Shown: in pieces, positions 63,201 to 64,000 of the stretch
How positions within the stretch are numbered: position 1 is the first letter of the stretch
How the letters are laid out: every line of letters starts with the position of its first letter
Origin: Clusia tigrina
Taxonomy: Eukaryota; Arthropoda; Insecta; Diptera; Clusiidae
DNA: 64,000 nucleotides
Assembly: GCA_920105625.2 (NCBI GenBank)
Contig: OV050030.1
Coordinates: 254,293,889-254,357,888, forward strand
Reading direction: 5' to 3'
The notes under the pieces: generated by a model
The model's database searches: none
Told to the model about the DNA's origin: nothing
What the model saw: only the letters and a program-made list of their open reading frames with translations
Program-made: the position numbers and the translations under genes

Positions 63201-64000
63201 TACAAAATTTCAAGGTTTTATGACGCTCCAGTAAAAAGTTACAAGCATTTGTATGTTGCAAACTTTGATAGGTGTAGGACGTACCGTATAAAAGTTAGAG
63301 CCATTTGAAGTTTTATCAGTGTTTGATTTGGGACTCAAGGGTAGCATATCTTTGAGCGATAGCTTAAATTGACAAGAGGCTCGAGTACTTTATTGTTACA
63401 AAATTTCAAGGTTTTATGACGCTCCAGTAAAAAGTTACAAGCATTTATATGTTGCAAACTTTGATAGGTGTAGGACGTACCGTATAGAAGTTAGGGCCAT
63501 TTGAAATTTATCAGTGTTTGATTTGGGACTCAAGGGTAGCATAGCTTTGAGCGATAGCTTAAATTGACAAGAGGCTCGAGTACTTAATTGTTACAAAATT
63601 TCAAGGTTTTATGACGCTCCAGTAAAAGTTACAAGCATTTGTATGTTGCAAACTTTGATAGGTGTAGGACGTACCGTATAGAAGTTAGAACAATTTGAAG
63701 TTTTATCAGTGTTTGATTTGGGACTCAAGGGTAGCATAGCTTTGAGCGATAGCTTAAATTGACAAGAGGCTCGAGTACTTTATTGTTACAAAATTTCAAG
63801 CTTTTATGACGCTCCAGTAAAAAGTTACAAGCATTTGTATGTTGCAAACTTTGATAGGTGTAGGACGTACCGTATAGAAGTTAGGGCCATTTGAAGTTTT
63901 ATCAGTGTTTGATTTGGGACTCAAGGGTAGCATAGGTTTGAGCGATAGCTTAAATTGACAAGAGGCTCGAGTACTTAATTGTTACACAATTTCAAGGTTT
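57294..64000 (-). repeat. Right-arm continuation beyond the palindrome partner; 25-mer repeat (4895 bp)
   Basis: This stretch has no partner inside the window because the left arm starts at 1. It again holds HOR-type monomers (GACATGAGG, GAATAGCTTTGTGCG and GTGAGGCC at about 59.2-59.9 kb), followed by units like those of 52-57 kb. Markers recur 4895 bases apart (25 monomers): GCATAGGTTTGAGC at 56881 and 61776, GAGGCTAGAG at 57501 and 62396, and AGGGGTGGCATAGC near 57660 and 62555. Confidence 0.8.

Larger units (their letters stand above)
1..64000. repeat. Satellite DNA array, ~196-bp monomer, fills the whole window
   Basis: The same ~196-base unit recurs without a break from end to end. Successive unit starts at 1, 197, 393, 589, 785, 980 and 1175 give spacings of 195-196 bases. 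Every large spacing measured between shared variants is a whole multiple of about 195.7. No stretch over about 60 bases fails to match the consensus, so every interval normally called intergenic is satellite. Composition is about 37% G+C by hand tally of the consensus. The unit length is close to a nucleosome repeat, which is common in centromeric and subtelomeric satellites of plants and animals. I do not recognise the family. No transposon, simple-repeat tract or unique sequence interrupts it. Confidence 0.98.
17896..64000 (-). repeat. Right arm of inverted satellite array (reverse monomers)
   Basis: All of roughly 236 monomers read as the reverse complement of the left-arm units, with TTTATGACGCTCCAGTAAAA in nearly every copy, and none is flipped back. 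The proximal part (17896-23778) mirrors left 12186-17847. The middle (about 24-51 kb) is an amplified, HOR-rich version of left 6.4-12.2 kb. The part from 50885 to 57293 mirrors left 1-6409 apart from a few whole-monomer gains and losses. Sequence beyond 57293 has no partner inside the window. The array runs off the right edge. Confidence 0.95.

Noticed and set aside
1..64000. Regular direct repeats at first sight like a CRISPR array
   Set aside because: The whole 196-base unit is repeated with no unique spacers, the repeat length is far outside the CRISPR range, and no cas-like gene is present.
1..64000. TTAGGG (CCCTAA) in most monomers, suggesting telomeric repeat
   Set aside because: The hexamer occurs once per 196-base unit, inside GAAGTTAGGGCC. 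It is never in tandem, so it is chance sequence and not a telomere or interstitial telomeric tract.
1..64000. CENP-B box or another known centromere protein motif
   Set aside because: No site fits the TTCG....A..CGGG core in the consensus or in the variants examined, so centromere identity cannot be argued from a motif.
17896..64000. tRNA-derived repeat, because of A/B-box-like motifs
   Set aside because: No cloverleaf can be drawn (no acceptor, anticodon or T-stem pairing at the right spacing); only the weak box resemblance remains and is listed as a low-interest finding.

Overview
The window is one uninterrupted block of satellite DNA: roughly 327 head-to-tail copies of a ~196-bp, AT-rich monomer (73 G/C in a consensus I tallied by eye, about 37%). 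I see no protein gene, tRNA, rRNA, transposon, CRISPR array or origin. A long satellite array with a nucleosome-scale monomer, no interspersed genes and multi-monomer higher-order repeats (HORs) points to eukaryotic constitutive heterochromatin (centromeric, pericentromeric or subtelomeric). I do not recognise the satellite family and cannot name the taxon; plant and animal are both possible.

Layout. From 1 to about 17892 all monomers read in one direction (called 'forward'). At 17848-17895 the polarity flips once, and from 17896 to 64000 every monomer reads in the reverse orientation. The flip is the centre of a very large imperfect palindrome. Rare private variants in the left arm recur in mirror order in the right arm, from the junction out to position 1 of the window, which pairs with about 57293. 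The left arm is therefore part of an inverted duplication at least 17.8 kb long, and its outer edge lies beyond the window.

The arms have since diverged in copy number. Left 12186-17847 matches right 17896-23778 almost base for base in spacing; the difference is one whole monomer and a ~25-bp deletion. Left 6409-12186 (5.8 kb) corresponds to right 23778-50885 (27.1 kb), so the right arm carries about 21.3 kb, or 109 monomers, more. That excess is organised as nested HORs: a 28-mer (5479 bp, two copies), 13-mer, 9-mer (1762 bp), 16-mer (3131-3132 bp) and an 8-mer (1565 bp, three copies at 46190-50884). Left 1-6409 then pairs with right 50885-57293 after allowing for small multiples of the monomer. 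Right 57293-64000 is the continuation whose partner lies outside the window. The left arm has its own local amplifications: a 4-mer of 784 bp, a 5-mer of 979 bp, and 13/16-mer blocks.

Working model (inference): an array that already contained a 13-mer duplication was copied in inverted orientation by a fold-back event with a 48-bp asymmetric centre. Whole-monomer unequal exchange or replication slippage then amplified segments mainly in the right arm. Nothing here encodes a protein. The only recurring open frames (61 codons, in one monomer variant) are by-products of satellite mutation.
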